This document shows, in pieces, positions 1-9,400 of a stretch of 64,000 nucleotides of DNA. Made by a program: the position numbers and the translations under genes. The DNA comes from Pseudomonadota bacterium (GTDB taxonomy: Bacteria; Pseudomonadota; Alphaproteobacteria; Dongiales; Dongiaceae): the NCBI GenBank assembly GCA_016183985.1, contig JACPDN010000006.1, positions 620,001-684,000 of the forward strand, in the 5' to 3' direction. The notes under the pieces are model-generated. The model made no database searches. It worked only from the letters and a program-made list of their open reading frames with translations, and was not told the DNA's origin. Position 1 is the first letter of the stretch. Each line of letters begins with the position of its first letter.

Positions 1-1568
1 GGCAGGTTTTCCGACCAAAAGCCAAGATCACCAATCAACATCGTCAGGCGATCCAGCAATGCGCGTAGCGACCGGCGATCGGCGTCGCCGACACGCTCGG
101 CCGCGGCAAGGGCTGCTTCAAGCCCGGCGAGGCCCGGCGCCGGTCGCGGGCCGCGGAGAACCTTTCGTTCCAATAGATGCACAAGGCGCTGAAAATCGAC
201 TTGCGCCATGCCGGCAGCCGATAGCGGGTGCTTCAGCAAGGCAAGAAACGGCACTGGCGCCAAATCTTCGGCCAGCGCCTCCGCTATCAAGCGGAAGAAA
301 AGGCCGTTCCCGGTCGTCGGCAATGGTGCACCGGCGGAATCGTCGATGACAATGCCCCAACGCCGCAACTCGGCAGCGACGCGGCGCGCCAGGCCCCGAT
401 CCGGGGTCACCAAGGCGGCGCGATAGGGTGCCGGCTGGGCCACAGCCTCTCGTAGCATCAGCGCGATCACGCCGGCTTCTTCCTGTTCCGTGCGGCAATC
501 GATACGCTCTACGTTCTGCCATGCAAGTTCGGCTGTCTCCTTCAGCCGTGCTGCGACGGTGGGCCACTCCTTCGTCGCTTCGGCGGGCAGCAAGGCAGCG
601 CCTACAATGCGTGCACGGGATGGATGAGCCGGTCGGTGGGGACCTTCGGGCAAAACATGCGGCCACATCCACACCGATTGGGGCGTCGTCTTCAACCGTG
701 CCAGCAATTGAGCAAGGCCGAATTGCGGGTGCGCCGGGTCACCGGATATTTCGCGCCATTGCCGCTCGTCGGCATGGCCATCAAGGCCCGGCAGAACGAT
801 TAAGCCATTTGGCAGATCCGCAATCGTGGCGATGAGGTCGGCACTTGCCGGGATGGAGCCGGTGGAACCCGCCGCGACGATGGGGTGCACTGGCGGCCGC
901 TCCCGCCACAACCGCGCCTGCCGCTGCAGCAGGAGGTTACGGCGCTTCGCGGCATCGACGGCACCTTCCTGGCGCAGGATCTCCGGCCAATTCTGTTGCA
1001 GGATATCGAGAAAACGCAACGTCAGCTGCCAGTGCTCAGCGAGTTCCGCCGGCGCCAGGTTGCGGATGTTTGCAAAATCGAGGCGTTCGGTCTCGACTTG
1101 ATCGAGCAATCGCGCCAGTTCGCTGGCAAGACGGGCTGCCTGATCGAAGGACATATCGCCGCCACCGGGCAATGTCGCTGCCGCCGCACTCTGTACAAGG
1201 CGCGCGAGCAGCAGGTGCCGGCGCATAGCCGGCATAGCCGCTGGCAGTGGATCGGAAAGGTCCTCACCCAAAGACAAGTCGAGTGCTACGCCTTGAAGGC
1301 CCAGTTCATTGTCGTCGAGGTCGCCGAGCGGCATGAGCCGTGGCAGCATCAGCGCACGACCGCCGCCGGCACCCAATCGCAGGAAGGCTTCCTGCACGGC
1401 GCGGCACGCACGGCGATTGGGGAGCAGCACTGTAATGGCACTGAGGCTCAACGGATCGTCGGCGGCTTCTTGCATCAGACCATGCGCCAACGCATCGACG
1501 AAGCTGACGCCCGTCGGAATGCAGCAGACACGCGACTCGCGCCCGAAAAGACTTGGCCGTCTATCCAT
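1..1568 (-). CDS. addB: AddB, double-strand break repair helicase/nuclease subunit (C-terminus beyond window)
   Basis: Partial gene: the frame is open from an ATG at 1568 to the window edge, giving about 522 N-terminal residues of a protein usually near 1000. The reading begins MDRRPSLFG, followed by VLLPNRRACRAVQEAFL, a pattern of the alphaproteobacterial AddB family near the N-terminus. AddB partners AddA in RecBCD-like end resection before RecA loading. Start chosen because GAGGCGAGG lies just upstream and the other nearby ATG (1582) is out of frame. It lies 31 bp after murU, and the order tsaE-amgK-murU-addB is common in alphaproteobacteria, where addA normally comes next. The C-terminal nuclease domain cannot be seen here. 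Confidence 0.88.
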   Translation of the reverse strand, partial: MDRRPSLFGRESRVCCIPTGVSFVDALAHGLMQEAADDPLSLSAITVLLPNRRACRAVQEAFLRLGAGGGRALMLPRLMPLGDLDDNELGLQGVALDLSLGEDLSDPLPAAMPAMRRHLLLARLVQSAAAATLPGGGDMSFDQAARLASELARLLDQVETERLDFANIRNLAPAELAEHWQLTLRFLDILQQNWPEILRQEGAVDAAKRRNLLLQRQARLWRERPPVHPIVAAGSTGSIPASADLIATIADLPNGLIVLPGLDGHADERQWREISGDPAHPQFGLAQLLARLKTTPQSVWMWPHVLPEGPHRPAHPSRARIVGAALLPAEATKEWPTVAARLKETAELAWQNVERIDCRTEQEEAGVIALMLREAVAQPAPYRAALVTPDRGLARRVAAELRRWGIVIDDSAGAPLPTTGNGLFFRLIAEALAEDLAPVPFLALLKHPLSAAGMAQVDFQRLVHLLERKVLRGPRPAPGLAGLEAALAAAERVGDADRRSLRALLDRLTMLIGDLGFWSENL

Positions 1569-1599
1569 CACCCTCGCCTCATTGGCGAGGCAGCTTGGC

Positions 1600-2337
1600 T
1601 TAGAATCGGATGCCGTGGAAGCTCAAATGCCGCTCGACTTCCACAAGGTGTTGCGGCGTTGAGACATGGTACCACTCGCCATCATGCCGCAGCCCGAAAA
1701 GGCGGTCTTCCTCGATCGCCCGGTCCCAAACGACATTGGTCGAAAAGGCGCCCTTGGGCGGATCGCGAAACAGGCGCGGATGGCAAATCTGAATGCCGGC
1801 ATAAAGGAAGGGCGCCACCTGCCAGCCGAGACGCCGGCGCACCCGGCCCTCCTGGTCCATGATGAAGTCGCCTTTGCCGTCATAGCCCACCGCCGTCACC
1901 GTCGATTGCAGCAGCAACAGCGCATCCATGCGCGCATCGTCCCAGTTCTGGGCAAGCCTTACCAGCGCATCGGTCTTGCCGTTGAGCCAGATGATCTTGG
2001 CATTGATGGCGTAAAAGGGTTCGTCACCCAGCAGCGGCAAGGCTTGGACGATGCCACCGCCGGTTTCCAGAATTTCCGCTTCTTCGGAATAGACGATCTC
2101 GATATCGCGTCGGCCCTTGAGATGCTCACGAATCTTGTCGCCGAGGTGATGCAGGTTGATCACGGCGCGCTTCACGCCAACGGCGACGAGCCGGTTGAGC
2201 ACCACGTCCAGCATCGGCACGCCCAGCACAGGCACCAGCGCCTTGGGCACCGTGTCGGTATAAGGGCGCAGTCGGGTGCCAAAGCCGGCAGCCATCACCA
2301 TGGCGGTCTTGGGCACGTTGATGCGTTCGCTGGGCAA
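1600..2337 (-). CDS. murU: MurU-like N-acetylmuramate-1-phosphate nucleotidyltransferase
   Basis: 245-residue NTP-transferase. The pyrophosphorylase signature AAGFGTRLRPYT is at residues 16-27, followed by PKALVPVLG and the sugar-loop ETGGGI near 91-96. In the MurU/AmgK cell-wall recycling route this enzyme turns MurNAc-1-P into UDP-MurNAc, bypassing de novo synthesis. The kinase for the preceding step is immediately upstream (13 bp gap), which supports the assignment. Odd point: the metal-binding Asp of the family motif N-G-D-x-W reads N-A-K-I-I-W here (Lys114), and the late W-x-D-V-G-T motif reads W-Y-H-V-S-T. The His version may be usual in alphaproteobacterial members; the Lys is worth checking. 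Substrate is inferred from context. Confidence 0.82.
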   Translation of the reverse strand: MPSERINVPKTAMVMAAGFGTRLRPYTDTVPKALVPVLGVPMLDVVLNRLVAVGVKRAVINLHHLGDKIREHLKGRRDIEIVYSEEAEILETGGGIVQALPLLGDEPFYAINAKIIWLNGKTDALVRLAQNWDDARMDALLLLQSTVTAVGYDGKGDFIMDQEGRVRRRLGWQVAPFLYAGIQICHPRLFRDPPKGAFSTNVVWDRAIEEDRLFGLRHDGEWYHVSTPQHLVEVERHLSFHGIRF

Positions 2338-2350
2338 GATTCTGGGTCCT

Positions 2351-3373
2351 TCAGGCAGTGGCGATGGCCGCGCGTTCGCGGGGCGGTAGATGGCGGGCGT
2401 ACCAGGTAGCGACAGGCGCCATCACCGGGTGCTCGATGTCATGGGCGACGAGTTCCCAGACGCGCGGCATGAAGCGCTGGTACCAAGGCTTGCCGTCGCG
2501 CTTGAGCAGGCGTGCAAAAGTACCGGCAATGCGCGTGTTACGCTGCGCACCGATGATGGCGTAGGCCGCCATATAGGCATCGCGGTCGATGTTCGGATTG
2601 GCGGCCAGATAGCGCTCGATCATCCGCGTCATCAAATCCCAAGGCACATTGCGGCGCACGTCTTCCAACAGCGAAACCAGATCGAAAGTTGCGGGCGCCA
2701 GAACGGCATCCTGGAAGTCGAGCAGGCCGCACGCCTCAACGCCCTGGCGTCCTTTCAGAACCAACAAATTGTCGACATGGAAGTCGAAGAGCGCGATCGA
2801 TTTGGGCGCCTTCTCGCGTTGCGGCAGAACCTTTTGCCAGGCCGCGACGAACTCGGCCCGCACGTCATCCGGCGCCGATGTGCCGAAATGTGCCGGCCAG
2901 TACCAATCGAGCACCAACTGCACCTCACGCAAGGCGCGCGCATCGTCAAAGACGGGCAGACTCTGCAATTCTTCAGTCGGTACTTTCTTATGAAGGGCAA
3001 TCAGCGTGTCGGTTGCCAGGGCGTAGAGCGTTTCGGCATCACCACCCGCATCGAGTTCCCGCGTATAAGTCTGATCCCCAAGATCTTCGAGCAGGAGGAA
3101 GCCGGCCTCTGAGTCCTCGGCAAAGATCTCCGGCGCACTGAAGCCCAACCCCTTCAACATGCGGCCGATCCGGACGAAGGGTCGCACATTTTCCATCGGC
3201 GGCGGCGCATCCATCAGCACGGCAGTCTTGTCGCCCATGGAGAGACGGTCGTAGTGGCGGAACGACGCATCCCCCGCTAGCAGACGCAAATCGGCCCCGC
3301 CCCAACCCGCTTCGGCAAGAAACCGGTCGCGGCGCAAAAGGCGCGTTTCAGCCGTCATGGTTGTCGCATTCAT
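2351..3373 (-). CDS. amgK: AmgK-like aminoglycoside-phosphotransferase-fold sugar kinase
   Basis: 340 residues with the APH/choline-kinase fold. The catalytic loop reads LFDFHVDNLLVL (Asp-x-His-x-Asp-Asn) and the metal-binding motif LLDFQDA follows about 25 residues later. AmgK phosphorylates the anomeric position of MurNAc/GlcNAc, feeding MurU, which lies 13 bp downstream. The gene follows tsaE after 6 bp, so tsaE-amgK-murU-addB is probably one transcript. The ATG at 3373 gives MNATTMTAET; an internal ATG at 3358 is an equally short alternative. APH-fold proteins are easily confused with each other, so the exact substrate depends on the murU neighbourhood. Confidence 0.82.
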   Translation of the reverse strand: MNATTMTAETRLLRRDRFLAEAGWGGADLRLLAGDASFRHYDRLSMGDKTAVLMDAPPPMENVRPFVRIGRMLKGLGFSAPEIFAEDSEAGFLLLEDLGDQTYTRELDAGGDAETLYALATDTLIALHKKVPTEELQSLPVFDDARALREVQLVLDWYWPAHFGTSAPDDVRAEFVAAWQKVLPQREKAPKSIALFDFHVDNLLVLKGRQGVEACGLLDFQDAVLAPATFDLVSLLEDVRRNVPWDLMTRMIERYLAANPNIDRDAYMAAYAIIGAQRNTRIAGTFARLLKRDGKPWYQRFMPRVWELVAHDIEHPVMAPVATWYARHLPPRERAAIATA

Positions 3374-3379
3374 TCCTCG

Positions 3380-3889
3380 TCACTCCCCCAACAACGCTGT
3401 CTTGAATCCGCTCAATCGCCGCTGCCACGCGTCCGAACCGGCGAGATTGAGAATTCGCGACTCGCCAGTTGATCCGGCCAGCAGAGTCACGTCGAGCCGA
3501 TGGCGTGGCAAGAGCGAGCCGAGGCGCTCCGGCCACTCGATGAGCGAAATACCTTCGGCAAACGCCTCCTCTATCCCCATTTCATAGGCTTCTTCGGCCG
3601 ATTTCAGGCGATAAAGGTCGAAATGCCAGATTTCGACCGGTCTTTCGCCGATTTGGGCCGGATAAGTCTGAACCAAGGTGAAGGTTGGGCTGGGTATGGC
3701 CTCCTCCGACGGCACCAGGGCGCCGATGAACCCACGCGCCAAGGTCGTTTTCCCGGCTCCTAAATCGCCCCATAGCGCCAGCACGTCTCCAGGACACGCG
3801 AGGCCGGCCAATACCCTTCCGGCCCGTGCGGTCATGTCCGCACCGGTAAGCTCGATTTCCAACAGATTCAGTGGCGCCACTGGCTTCAT
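3380..3889 (-). CDS. tsaE: TsaE, tRNA threonylcarbamoyladenosine biosynthesis ATPase
   Basis: 169 residues. Walker A is GDLGAGKTTLARG (about residues 41-53), followed by SPTFTLVQTY and HFDLYRL, and the terminal LIEWPERLG motif, all diagnostic for TsaE (YjeE). It is the ATPase that works with TsaD and TsaB to make the t6A modification on ANN-decoding tRNAs. First gene of the minus-strand unit tsaE-amgK-murU-addB. In many alphaproteobacteria a DivL-like kinase lies immediately upstream; here that kinase is 6.5 kb away, separated by plus-strand genes (4003-10375). Confidence 0.93.
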   Translation of the reverse strand: MKPVAPLNLLEIELTGADMTARAGRVLAGLACPGDVLALWGDLGAGKTTLARGFIGALVPSEEAIPSPTFTLVQTYPAQIGERPVEIWHFDLYRLKSAEEAYEMGIEEAFAEGISLIEWPERLGSLLPRHRLDVTLLAGSTGESRILNLAGSDAWQRRLSGFKTALLGE

Positions 3890-4002
3890 GGCGTCGGTTT
3901 GTAGCTGCCCGGCGACCTTGCCGCAACGTCCAACATGCCGACGGATTTGCCCATTGATTACAATATGCTAAAGGAGGCCAGCAGAATTTCGGGGAGGTAG
4001 TG

Positions 4003-5016
4003 ATGAGTGCCGTTCAGCAGACCGATGTCGTCATCATCGGCGCGGGGCCTGTGGGCCTTTTTGCCGTCTTTGAATGCGGCATGCTGAAAATGCGCTGCCA
4101 TGTCATCGATGCGCTGGAAAGTACCGGCGGGCAATGCGTTGCCATGTATCCGGAAAAGCCCATTTATGACATCCCCGGCTACCCTTCGATCGACGCTGCC
4201 GCCCTCATCCAGAAACTTGAGGAGCAGGCAGCCCCTTTCAGCCCGACCTTTCACCTCGGCCAGCAGGTCGAAAAACTGACTGAGATCGGCGACCGCTGGC
4301 TGGTCGAGACCAATACCGGCACCAAGATCGACACCAGGGTCGTCATCATCGCGGCAGGCTGCGGCGCCTTCGGTCCCAATCGCCCGCCGCTCGACCATTT
4401 GACCGAGTATGAAGGCAAAAGCATCTTCTACCTGGTGAAGCGGCGCGAGGATTTCCGCGGCAAGCGCATCGTGATTGCCGGTGGTGGCGATTCGGCGCTC
4501 GACTGGACCATCTCCCTGGCCGACATCGCCGAGAAAATCTACGTCATCCACCGCCGCCCCAAGTTTCGCGGTGCGCCGGAATCGGTCGCCCGGATGGAAG
4601 CGCTCGCCAAGACCGACAAGGTCGAATTGGTGGTTCCCTATCAGCTGCATAGCCTGGAAGGCGCCGCCGGGCAGCTTTCCGCGGTGAACGTGGCGACGAT
4701 GGAGGGCGAAGTTCGCCGGTTGGAAGCCGATACGCTGCTGCCCTTCTTCGGTCTGGCCATGAACCTCGGCCCGATCGCGAATTGGGGTCTCAACCTCGAT
4801 CGCAGCCACATCACGGTCAATCCACAGAATTGCAGCACGAGTGCCCCGGGCATCTTCGCCATCGGCGATATCGCCAGTTATCCCGGCAAGCTCAAGCTGA
4901 TCCTGTGCGGTTTCTCAGAAGCAGCGATGGCCGCCCATGCGGCGCATCCTCTGCTGCACCCTGGCGAAGCGTTGCACTTCGAGTATTCGACCTCGAAAGG
5001 CGTTCCGGGCAGCTGA
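4003..5016 (+). CDS. Thioredoxin-reductase-like ferredoxin-NADP+ reductase
   Basis: 337-residue flavoprotein. The N-terminal FAD motif is IIGAGPVGLFA, followed by the signature STGGQCVAMYPEKPIYDIPG. A second nucleotide site, IAGGGDSALDW, binds NADPH, and the C-terminal FAD contact is GDIASYPGKLKLIL. There is no CxxC redox pair between the domains, which separates this FNR type from true thioredoxin reductase. It moves electrons between NADPH and ferredoxin or flavodoxin. The ATG at 4003 is preferred over the adjacent GTG at 4000 because GGAGG sits 5 nt before it. It lies alone on plus, divergent from tsaE and 153 bp before the receiver-kinase gene; co-transcription with that gene is possible but not shown. 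Confidence 0.9.
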   Translation: MSAVQQTDVVIIGAGPVGLFAVFECGMLKMRCHVIDALESTGGQCVAMYPEKPIYDIPGYPSIDAAALIQKLEEQAAPFSPTFHLGQQVEKLTEIGDRWLVETNTGTKIDTRVVIIAAGCGAFGPNRPPLDHLTEYEGKSIFYLVKRREDFRGKRIVIAGGGDSALDWTISLADIAEKIYVIHRRPKFRGAPESVARMEALAKTDKVELVVPYQLHSLEGAAGQLSAVNVATMEGEVRRLEADTLLPFFGLAMNLGPIANWGLNLDRSHITVNPQNCSTSAPGIFAIGDIASYPGKLKLILCGFSEAAMAAHAAHPLLHPGEALHFEYSTSKGVPGS

Positions 5017-5169
5017 AGCCAGATAGGCTCGAATTCTTATCTCACTGTGTGAATTCGGATATTTATTTTGCCTTAACAAACTTTTGCCAAGGTGGCGAAA
5101 GGGGGCGCCGGGAGTCGCGTTTTTGGTGCTCTAAAGCATTGGCAAAGCGGATTTCCGACCTTGAGCACA

Positions 5170-6435
5170 ATGGTTTCAGCGACGGTCGACGCGGCAGTCA
5201 TCCTGGATGACGAGACCGATGGCGGTGCATCGCGGCCTGAATCCTGGCGCATCCTGATCGTCGACGATGACCCTGATGTCCATGTGACGACGGAATTCGC
5301 ACTCGGCAGCGAAACCATCCTCAATCGGCCCCTGCAGTTTCTCCATGCCTATTCCGCCAGCGAGGCGGAGACCCTCCTCACCAAACTCAATGACATTGCC
5401 GTCATCCTGCTCGATGTGGTGATGGAAACCGACGACGCCGGTCTGCGTCTTGTCCACACGATCCGCGATACATTGGGGCTGTCGACGCCGCGCATCATTC
5501 TCCGCACGGGGCAGCCGGGCTATGCGCCCGAACATGACGTCATCCGTGATTACGATATCGACGATTATCGTACGAAGGCCGAACTGTCGAAGGTACGACT
5601 CTTCACATCCGTAACCACCGCCCTACGCGCCTTTGACCGCCTGCGCCAACTCCTCGATGCGAACCAGCGCCTGGAGAAAATGACGCGAGAGCTCGAGATC
5701 CTGAACATCGACTATCTGGAACAGCGGGAAGCCGCTCTCACCGCGGCACAGGCAAAATCACGCTTTCTTGCCAATGTCAGTCACGAATTGCGCACGCCTC
5801 TCAACGCGATCGTGGGCTTCAGTGAGTTGTCGCTGCGTGCAATTGACGATCGACGTCCGATTCCGCCGGCCTATCTGCAAGACATTCTGGAGGCCGGCCG
5901 CCGCCTGACGGCGCTGGTCGACGACATTCTCGACTTCAGCCAGCTCGACTCCCGCAAGCGCCAGTTGATCGTGGAACCGGTCAATATCCAGGAGTTGATC
6001 GACTATCAGCAGGAGCTCTTCATCGGCGAAGCCCACCGCCTCGGCCTTCAGCTCGCCGTCGCTGCCGGTCCGCGCGAGCAAGTCTGTCATGTCGACCGCA
6101 GCTCGCTGAGCAAAATTCTCAGCCACGTTATCTCCAATGGCATCCGCTTCTCGCCGCGCAACAATACCGTCGAAATCGATTGGAGCTTTGAAGAAGGTTC
6201 CTTGCGCATATCCGTGAGCGATCGCGGCCCGGGTATTCCGAAATCCATCAAGGAAAATCTCGACGAGCCCTTTTCAATCGGCCAGGACGTGCTGACCAAG
6301 GATGCGAGCGGTCTGGGCCTCGGGCTCACACATTGTCGATTGCTGATGACTATGATGGGTGGTCGGATCTTCATCCAAGATCGCGAGGGTGGCGGCAGTC
6401 GCGTCACTCTTCTGCTGCCAGATCTCGCAAGCTAG
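5170..6435 (+). CDS. Receiver-histidine kinase fusion (REC-HisKA-HATPase)
   Basis: About 421 residues, cytoplasmic, no membrane segment. An N-terminal receiver (about 20-150) has the acid pair IVDDDPDVH, phospho-acceptor Asp in ILLDVVMETDDAG, and the conserved Lys in DDYRTKAEL; this layout resembles receivers found with DUF3369 proteins. Next come a HisKA H-box NVSHELRTPLNAIVGF and an ATPase domain with DRGPGIP and GLGLGLTHC. The domain order (receiver first) suggests it accepts phosphate from, or is gated by, another protein. Start uncertain: ATG 5170 is used; in-frame GTG 5092 and TTG 5161 also exist and none has a strong ribosome site. It is followed after 8 bp by the large PAS kinase and then a receiver, forming a three-gene signalling operon. 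Confidence 0.85.
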   Translation: MVSATVDAAVILDDETDGGASRPESWRILIVDDDPDVHVTTEFALGSETILNRPLQFLHAYSASEAETLLTKLNDIAVILLDVVMETDDAGLRLVHTIRDTLGLSTPRIILRTGQPGYAPEHDVIRDYDIDDYRTKAELSKVRLFTSVTTALRAFDRLRQLLDANQRLEKMTRELEILNIDYLEQREAALTAAQAKSRFLANVSHELRTPLNAIVGFSELSLRAIDDRRPIPPAYLQDILEAGRRLTALVDDILDFSQLDSRKRQLIVEPVNIQELIDYQQELFIGEAHRLGLQLAVAAGPREQVCHVDRSSLSKILSHVISNGIRFSPRNNTVEIDWSFEEGSLRISVSDRGPGIPKSIKENLDEPFSIGQDVLTKDASGLGLGLTHCRLLMTMMGGRIFIQDREGGGSRVTLLLPDLAS

Positions 6436-6443
6436 GTGCGGCG

Positions 6444-9400
6444 GTGACGACCGCGCCTCAGCCAGCCAATCAACGCGATATCTTATCGCCGGTGACAGCT
6501 GCCTTCCTGGCGGAGCTGGCGCGCCTGTCCGCTGTCCAGGAAGGCGATCTCGAAGCCGTCGCCGCCTTCGCCTGCAAACGCGCGCTGGATCTCGTCGACG
6601 CGCGCTATCTCAGTGTTTGGATGCTCGATGGGGCGAGAACCCGCATCAGCAGTATCATGCGCTACGATGCCGAAACCGGCCAACCCGGCGCAGCGATCGA
6701 CCTGCCCGCCGACAAGGTCGTCGCTGAGCTGGCGGCACTCAATCAGACAGCCCAGATCGTGAGCGATGATGCGTTGGCGGATCCACGCCTTGCCGGCATC
6801 CGTGATGGTTATTTGAAGGAAACCGGTGTCATTTCCGTACTGGAGCACGTCATCCGCGTCGGTGGTAACGATGTCGGCCTCCTGAGTTTTGAACGGACGA
6901 CACAGGGCGCGCCATGGCAGCCAGCCGATCTGGCCTTAGCCCGCGGCATTTGCAGCTATCTCGCGTTGACGGCTGCCAACCAACAGCGCCGCGAGCTCGA
7001 GGAAAAATCGGCAGCCAATACCGCTCTGCAGGCAGCGATCCTTGAAAACGCCGCCTATGCCGTCATTGCTGCCGATATCAACGGTAAGATCACATTTTTC
7101 AATCGCGCTGCCGAGCAGATGCTCGGCTATCGGTCAGACGAGGTCGTTCACAAAGAAACACCGCTCCTTTTTCACGACGCTGCCGAGATCGAACAACGGG
7201 CTGTCCAATATTCAAAGGAACTCAATACGCCCATTGTGCCTGGCTACAACGTCTTTACAGCCAAGACCCTGGCCGGTGAACGAAACGAAGAGGAGTGGAT
7301 CTATGTGCGGCGTGATGGCAGCCGCTTCCCTGCCCTTCTATCCATTACGGCCATTCGCGGGCCCGACGGGATCATCAACGGCTTTCTGGGCATGGCATCG
7401 GACATCAGCGAACGCAAGCGGGTCACCTCGCGCCTACGCCAGTCGGAAGAAATGCTGTCCCGCGTATTGCTGCAATCGCCGGACTCCATTCTCATTACAG
7501 CGCTATCCGACGGCCGCATCCTCGAGGTCAATCCAGGCTTTGAGCAGATCACGGGCTATAGCCGGCACGAGGCCATCGGACGGACTACGATCGACCTTGC
7601 AATCTGGGTCGACCTCGACGAGCGCGATGACATGCTGGGGCAGGTCCGACGCAATGGCGAAGTCCGCTCCATGCCGATCCGTATTTCGAGGCACGGTCGG
7701 GAAGTGCGCCATTGCATCTTGTGGGGCCGAACCTTTGAATTCAACGGCGTCGACGCGCTGCTTACCTCCGTGCACGACGTCACGCACATCAAGGAAGCCG
7801 AACAGAAGGCGCGCGAAGCGCAGAACATGCTGCAGGCGGTGCTCGACACGGTCCCGGCGCATGTCTTCTGGAAAGACCGAGACTCAATCTACCTAGGCTG
7901 CAATCGCCAATTTGCGCTTGATAATGGCTTTGCATCCGCGGCAGACGTCGTCGGAACAACCGATTATGATCAGCTACGCAATCCAACGCCTGCGTTTTTG
8001 GCAGAGATCGGCAAGGTCATTGAGACCGACCGTCACATCGTTGCCACAAAAGAGACAAGCGCGCCGAGGAACATCCCCTTCGTGCTACCGGACGACACGG
8101 TCCATTGGATGAGCGTCATCAAGCGCCCATTGCTGGATGACAATGGCGACGTCGTTGGCATCCTCGGTGTGCAGCATGACATCACGGAGGTTCTTGAGAA
8201 CGAGCGCGCGGCGAAGAACGCCCAGCACATGCTGCAGCAGGTTCTCGATACCATTCCGTCATACGTGTTCTGGAAGGATCGCCATTCCCGGTACCTCGGC
8301 GGCAATCGTGTCTTTTCGGAAGAAGCGGGCTTTACCGATCCAGACGATGTCATCGGCAAGTCGGATTTCGACCTGCCATGGGCAGAATATGCCAACGAGT
8401 TCCAAGAGGAAGACCGAGAGGTTCTGGCAACCGGCAAACCGTTGCTTGATCGAGTCAAGGCCTTCCTATCTCCAAATGGGTCGGCGCGCTGGATCAAGAC
8501 CGAGAAGCTACCGATGGCGGATGCCAGCGGTGAGATCATTGGGATTCTTGGCGTGCAGCACGACATCACCGAGCAGGTTCGCAGCGAACAACAGCTACGG
8601 GCCAGCGAAGAGAAGTTGCGTTCGCTCTTTACCTTCAGTCCACTCGGCATCAACCTGCAGGATATGAGCGGACGTTATGTGGATGCCAACGATGCCTTCC
8701 TGAAGATTGTCGGGTATTCGCGGGAAGAGCTTCTTGGGATAAGTTGCTACGACCTGATTCCGCCGGACTATCTTGAAGAGGAGCCGGCACGGCTGCAGCG
8801 CCTTCGGGAAACGGGACTGATACCCGCTTATGAAAAGGCCTATCTTCACAAGGACGGTAGCCGAATTCCAGTCTCGACCTCCACCGTTCTGGTGTCGGGA
8901 CCGGACGGTCAGGAATTCAAATGGACGATCGTCGAAGACATCACCATCCGCCTCGAGGCGCGGGAAGCGCAACGCAAGCTCAATGACGAGCTGGAACGGC
9001 TTGTGGCGGAACGAACGGTAGAACTGCAGGCCGCTATTGAAGGCCTGATGCGTGCTGAAAAACTCGCCTCGCTGGGCAGCCTGGTCGCGGGTGTTGCCCA
9101 TGAAATCAGCACCCCGGTCGGCAATGCCAGCCTTGCCACTTCCACCTTGGTTGGCGCTATCGACGATTTCGAAACACAGCTTCGAGAGAAACTCACGCGT
9201 GGCGCGCTCGATGGATTTGTACGGCAAGTAAAGTTGGGCGTCGACATTGCCAACCGCAATATCGAGCGGGTAGCCAGCCTGATTCAGAGTTTCAAGCAGG
9301 TGGCGGTCGATCAAACGAGCTCGCAGCGCCGACAGTTCCAGATGACAGAGATCGTGGACGAGATTCTGACGACGATGCATCCCAGTCTCAAGCGCGCCGG

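Noticed and set aside
5017-5169. Possible CtrA site TTAA-N7-TTGC near 5073
   Set aside because: The second half-site differs from TTAA and no other support was found.
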